Shown one piece after another: positions 61,601 to 64,000 of a stretch of 64,000 nucleotides of DNA. Below the pieces are notes generated by a model, which was not told where the DNA came from, did no database searches, and saw only the letters and a list, made by a program, of their open reading frames with translations. Both the position numbers and the translations under genes were made by a program. The DNA comes from Bacteroidales bacterium. Its GTDB lineage: Bacteria > Bacteroidota > Bacteroidia > Bacteroidales > UBA932. The DNA lies in NCBI GenBank assembly GCA_017471045.1, contig JAFUWZ010000037.1, positions 37,917 to 101,916 of the forward strand, given 5' to 3'. The stretch's first letter is position 1. Each line of letters opens with the position of its first letter.

Positions 61601-61761
61601 GCACCCTTGGAAGGGTTTTCGACCAGGTAGACGGCGGCGCCGATGACCGGCTGCCCGCTCTTGTCCACCACCGTACCCTTCACCAGGTTCTGGGCCATAA
61701 CATTTACGGTGGCCCCTATCAGCAAGATAAGGGTCAGCGCAAGTGTACGCGAAATTTTCAT
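58678..61761 (-). CDS. susC: SusC/RagA-family TonB-dependent transporter (third pair of the uronate locus)
   Basis: 1027 residues from the ATG at 61761 (MKISRTLALTLILLIGATVNVMA); an in-frame TTG two codons upstream is less likely. Regulatory-like domain (VKGTVVDKSGQPVIGAAVYLV), EEVVVVGYGTQKKVNLTGAVSAV, plug (LMIRGLGTVNTATPLVVVDGMPD, VLKDAASASVYGSRAANGVI) and barrel ending YSVGINIGF. It heads the operon that ends with the double-lyase gene. Confidence 0.97.
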   Translation of the reverse strand: MKISRTLALTLILLIGATVNVMAQNLVKGTVVDKSGQPVIGAAVYLVENPSKGAITDLNGAWALEADPGSTLHFSSIGYRDQDVKPGNLTVLNIILEEDVSALEEVVVVGYGTQKKVNLTGAVSAVNVDEKMTSRSISNVSTGLSGLVPGLQVTSTTSMAGKDGASLMIRGLGTVNTATPLVVVDGMPDVDIDRINFADVESISVLKDAASASVYGSRAANGVILITTKTGKNADRTSINFNASVAFETPTRAYDFLDDYPRALTLQQFAASNSTKRESYNFKDGTIDQWLAMGMIDPLRFPNTDWYDVFMRTGSLQNYTLSASGGNEKSNFYISLGMMDKQGVQINNGYRRYNTRFNYDYKVLKNVTVGARFDGNWSDFNYTGYADGITNNDTNDSGGGDMQYAVAGVTPYDPVSGRYGGVMAYGEDLQAYNPYAFFNSRNRTQTRQNVNGNMYVDWEIIKGLVAHTDYSLSYMNYFAKSADTPTGAAYNFQTGADLGRNYVADNTSVSDSNTTSYKTQWNARLSYNFNIADTQDFALMFNYSEEYWHSRSMSASRNDRLHPTITEINGALKNVYDNSGSSYAEGLRSYIGRFNYTGWDKYLFEFNFRVDGSSRFADGYRFGFFPSVALGWRFTEEDFLQPVTQSWLENGKFRISWGRTGNNSGVGRYEQQETLAAANYMTTEVVKGFINTKMINQELSWEESNVFNVGLDLGFLKNRLRAEIDYYDRLTSGMNRPSEMSIHLSGAYDAPRKNIGDMRNRGVELNLTWRDHAGDFNYSVNFNAAYNKTTLESWNEFLSRGWIYIGMPYHFLYNYESVGIAQTWQDIYDNTPQSATPGQVLIKDLNGDGLIDSKDLKAYPNIQRDRPTTTFGLTLTAEWKGLDIMALFNGAAGRKDVWYTDFNKTNPSDKRYNFQQLHWADTWSLENRDATFQRLGAGYVQTPSNSTAVGNFLYDMSYLRLKNLQIGYNFPKRWISKAGMYNARLYLSAENLFTLTKYPGLDPEKPYSTRDLYPINRSYSVGINIGF

Positions 61762-61799
61762 ACGCAAAACTGGTTAAAAGATTAGTTGTGTTTGGTTAC

Positions 61800-61817
61800 T
61801 AATTTTGCGCAAAATTA
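61800..61817. promoter_or_regulatory. 18-bp perfect palindrome containing -7 boxes on both strands
   Basis: TAATTTTGCGCAAAATTA is its own reverse complement. On each strand it contains TAATTTTG (TAnnTTTG). The minus-strand copy (61817-61810) is the best -7 box for the third SusC gene, 48 nt before its ATG. It may also be an operator for a dimeric regulator. Confidence 0.6.
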
Positions 61818-61895
61818 CGAATTTATTTGTAAAAATATCTTATCTTTTTATGAAAACTCTACTTTGTGACCTGTAATTGTTCCTTATTTTCCTGT

Positions 61896-61926
61896 TTTGA
61901 TACCGAGATTTTTGTCGGTATATTTG
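61896..61926 (+). promoter_or_regulatory. Promoter of the GH78-tail/BNR gene with an operator-like inverted repeat
   Basis: TTTG (61896-61899), exactly 19 nt, then TATATTTG (61919-61926) match the consensus perfectly. Within the spacer, ATACCGA (61900-61906) and TCGGTAT (61915-61921) form a 7-bp inverted repeat with 8 nt between arms, placed to block polymerase if bound. The ATG is 19 nt after the -7 box. Confidence 0.7.
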
Positions 61927-61945
61927 CCAAAAGCGATTTCCAGCC

Positions 61946-63943
61946 ATGAAAAAACTCTTCTGCCAGGCAGCGCTCTTCCTGTCCCTCGGCCTTGCCTGGG
62001 GTAAGCCGGCTCCCGATGGCGGGGCCGCCCTGGTCCGGGATGCCCTCGCTTATCGGCAGGCCCCTTCGGACAGCGCCCGGGATGCCTTCAATGCCCGTTA
62101 TCTGCATGTCCGTCCGGGGACCTCGCGGGTGGACCGGCCGCATATTCTCTATCCGGACAGTACCTTTTACGGTCTTAACCGTCTGGATGAGAACGTCCTG
62201 CCTCTCGCTTTCGGCCTGGTGCCCGACAGCGTCCGGTCGCAAGTGGTGGGCCAGGTGCTGGCGACGGTCCGCCGGCGGGGATACCGGCCGCGGCTCGGTC
62301 CGGAGGCGGCACCATACCTTCTCCCTGTCCTCGCTGAAAACGGTTTCAATGCATGGGCCTATTTCATCTGCGACAAGCACCCGGAGATGGTGACGGACAC
62401 CTGCCTGTCACCGGACGCCGTCGAAGCCTGGCGTGAGAAGTATCTGGCCGGGATCTCCGTCCTGCCCGGCAAGACGGTCCGCCTGCGGCCGGATTTCCGC
62501 ATTCAGGAACTGGACTCGCTGGATTACTGCTCCGAGACGCCTTGGGGCCCGGTCCGGAGCCGTTTTACGAAGGATCTGATGCATGCGGAATGGGACATCG
62601 ATCTCCCGAAGGGGGTGCGGGCCGAGGTCTGGGCGCCGACCGTGCGCCGTGCCCAGGTACGGCGTTCCCGTTTGGCGGGGGCGGAATCGGTCGCTTTTGC
62701 CCCTGGGGAGGCGGTTGAAGTGGGTGAGCGGGGCAAAAAAGGCCTTTTTGCCCCTGGGCGTCGCCTGCGGGTCGAGGACGGCTGGAGCGTCTGGCGCGTG
62801 CGCGGCGGACGCTACCATTTCAGTATTGATTTTGACCTGCCGGAGCATGTGGTGGAGGAGCAGTTCGTCTATACGCACGCTCCCTTCCCGCAGTGCCATT
62901 CGGCGACGCTCTGCTTCGCCGGGAACGGGGACCTGCTCTGCGCGTTCAACGGCGGGACCGCCGAGCATGAGCCGGACACCAAGGTGCGTCTGTGTCGCAA
63001 GAAGGCCGGCGCGCGGGAATGGAGTGCGCCCGAAGCCGTCGCCGGGCCCGACAAGGAGCGATATTGCCTGGACAATCCCGTGCTTTTCCGTATCCCGGAG
63101 CCCGGTGAGCCCCTGCGGCTCTGGTACAAGATCCGCCCCGGTTACAACATGAAGGAAGGGGAGATCGACATCTCGACCATCGCGCTCTGGGAGGCCCGGC
63201 TGATGGAATCCTTCGACGACGGCCGGACCTGGAGCGGACCGGAACCCCTTCCGGAGGGCTTCCTGGGCCCGATCAAGAACAAGCCCGTCTGGCACGACGG
63301 ACGCCTGGTTTGCGGCAGCAGCGTGCAGTCCAAATATGCCCACATCCCGCATCGCATCCATTTCGAGTGGAGCGATGACCGCGGGGCTACGTGGCACAAG
63401 TCCGCGCCCGACAGCGTGGCGCTCAGCATCCCGTGCAAGCTCCGGAAGCCCGGGCGGGTGGGAGAGAACCGCGACGTCCCCGACGATCCGGACCGCTACT
63501 ACGGCAACTGGCTGCCGATTTCCTCGATCCAGCCGACGATCCTGGTCCACCGGGACGGCTCCCTCCAGGCCCTCTCCCGCACCGGCAACGGCAAGATGTC
63601 CGTGACCTGGAGCCGGGATGGCGGGACGACCTGGTCCTGCGAGACCTTGACGGACATCCCGCAGAATGGATCGGGGATCGACGCCGTGACCCTGCCGGAC
63701 GGACGTTTCGCGCTGGTGTACAACGACTTCGAGACGCTTCCAGGGCGCAGCGGCGGCCCCCGATCCCCGCTGAAAGTGGCCGTCTCCGAGGATGGCCTCC
63801 GCTGGACGGACGTCGTCACCCTCGAGGACGATGCCATCAAGGAATACTCCTATCCCGCCGTCATCTGCGATGAAGAAGGGTATCTGCACATCGCCTACAC
63901 CTGGAGGCGCTACCATATTAAATATGTCAAGGTTCAGCTGTAG
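61946..63943 (+). CDS. Exported fusion of a GH78 C-terminal half and a sialidase-fold (BNR) domain
   Basis: 665 residues with a signal peptide (MKKLFCQAALFLSLGLAWG). Residues about 55-240 read like the end of a GH78 rhamnosidase: LPLAFGLVPDSVRSQVV, GPEAAPYLLPVLAENGFNAWAYF, then a terminal beta-domain (ETPWGPVRSRFTKDLMHAEWDI). The GH78 catalytic acid block is absent. Residues about 290-665 form a BNR/sialidase-like propeller with Asp-box-like FDDGRTWSG, SDDRGATWH and SRDGGTTWS, PVLFRIPEPGEPLRLWYKI, and a terminal EYSYPAVICDEEGYLHIAYTW. Enzyme specificity is unknown; the propeller probably carries any activity. It is divergent from the third SusCD operon and overlaps the next gene by 20 nt. Confidence 0.75.
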   Translation: MKKLFCQAALFLSLGLAWGKPAPDGGAALVRDALAYRQAPSDSARDAFNARYLHVRPGTSRVDRPHILYPDSTFYGLNRLDENVLPLAFGLVPDSVRSQVVGQVLATVRRRGYRPRLGPEAAPYLLPVLAENGFNAWAYFICDKHPEMVTDTCLSPDAVEAWREKYLAGISVLPGKTVRLRPDFRIQELDSLDYCSETPWGPVRSRFTKDLMHAEWDIDLPKGVRAEVWAPTVRRAQVRRSRLAGAESVAFAPGEAVEVGERGKKGLFAPGRRLRVEDGWSVWRVRGGRYHFSIDFDLPEHVVEEQFVYTHAPFPQCHSATLCFAGNGDLLCAFNGGTAEHEPDTKVRLCRKKAGAREWSAPEAVAGPDKERYCLDNPVLFRIPEPGEPLRLWYKIRPGYNMKEGEIDISTIALWEARLMESFDDGRTWSGPEPLPEGFLGPIKNKPVWHDGRLVCGSSVQSKYAHIPHRIHFEWSDDRGATWHKSAPDSVALSIPCKLRKPGRVGENRDVPDDPDRYYGNWLPISSIQPTILVHRDGSLQALSRTGNGKMSVTWSRDGGTTWSCETLTDIPQNGSGIDAVTLPDGRFALVYNDFETLPGRSGGPRSPLKVAVSEDGLRWTDVVTLEDDAIKEYSYPAVICDEEGYLHIAYTWRRYHIKYVKVQL

Positions 63944-64000
63944 TCTTCTTCTGGTGCTGCTGATGAGCGTCCGGACTTTCGCCGGCGGGCAGGCTTACCC
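63924..64000 (+). CDS. Start of an exported protein, cut by the window edge
   Basis: An ATG at 63924 overlaps the end of the previous gene by 20 nt and opens MSRFSCSLLLVLLMSVRTFAGG, a good signal peptide. Only 25 codons are visible, so function is unknown. The overlap suggests the same operon as the BNR fusion. Confidence 0.55.
   Translation, partial: MSRFSCSLLLVLLMSVRTFAGGQAY

Noticed and set aside
56992-61785. A 1597-codon open frame on the plus strand opposite the third SusC and SusD genes
   Set aside because: Same reason: antisense to well-supported SusC/SusD genes, low-complexity Val/Gly/Asp composition, no signal or domain.

Overview
The window looks like a high-GC member of the Bacteroidota, probably an uncultured gut or rumen type Bacteroidales. 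The support is four SusC/SusD pairs, many lipoproteins with LxxC lipoboxes, Bacteroidota-type promoters (TTTG, about 19 nt, TAnnTTTG), weak ribosome-binding sites, and an rpsO-pnp pair whose PNPase has an RG/GN-rich tail. There is no CRISPR array, insertion sequence, phage gene or rRNA.

Layout. 1-2240: housekeeping (Tat-exported phosphoesterase cut by the window edge, uracil-DNA-glycosylase-like protein, small membrane protein, tRNA-Pro, YiiX-like lipoprotein). 2371-3014: remains of a GH92 mannosidase gene. 14234 down to 3062 (minus strand): one operon coding for a tricorn-type protease, SusC, SusD, two surface lipoproteins and a calcineurin-like phosphoesterase. 14351-22677: AlkD-like protein, tRNA-Ser, a GH78 protein with no recognisable active-site motif, a YpfJ-type metallopeptidase, a small EF-hand-loop protein and a GH95 enzyme. 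22736-25690: rpsO-pnp with its terminators and leader hairpin.

25708-61761 is a large polysaccharide utilisation region for an acidic, uronate-containing polymer. It has three SusC/SusD pairs, a PL8 lyase, four proteins with heparinase II/III-type lyase modules, two GH88 unsaturated glucuronyl hydrolase domains, a KdgF-like cupin, a YhcH-like protein, KDPG aldolase and an ExuT-like transporter. It reads as at least three minus-strand units: SusCD-SusCD-lipoprotein and then lyases plus catabolic genes (45997 to 25708); lyase-PL8-GH88 (51515 to 46204); and SusCD-two lipoproteins-double lyase (61761 to 51925). KdgF lies alone on the plus strand. The likely route is: surface binding and lysis, import through SusC, further lysis and GH88 cleavage in the periplasm, uptake by the MFS carrier, opening of the unsaturated uronate by KdgF, and final cleavage of KDPG. 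KduI/KduD, KdgK, sulfatases and any regulator (hybrid two-component system, ECF sigma/anti-sigma) are not in the window.

The most unusual content is the domain architecture of the enzymes: a lyase fused to a GH88 hydrolase, a lyase behind fimbrillin-like and FN3-like domains, an alginate-lyase-like domain fused to a full heparinase-type lyase, and a GH78 C-terminal half fused to a sialidase-fold (BNR) domain at the right edge. Function and family statements come from reading motifs by eye; no database search was run.
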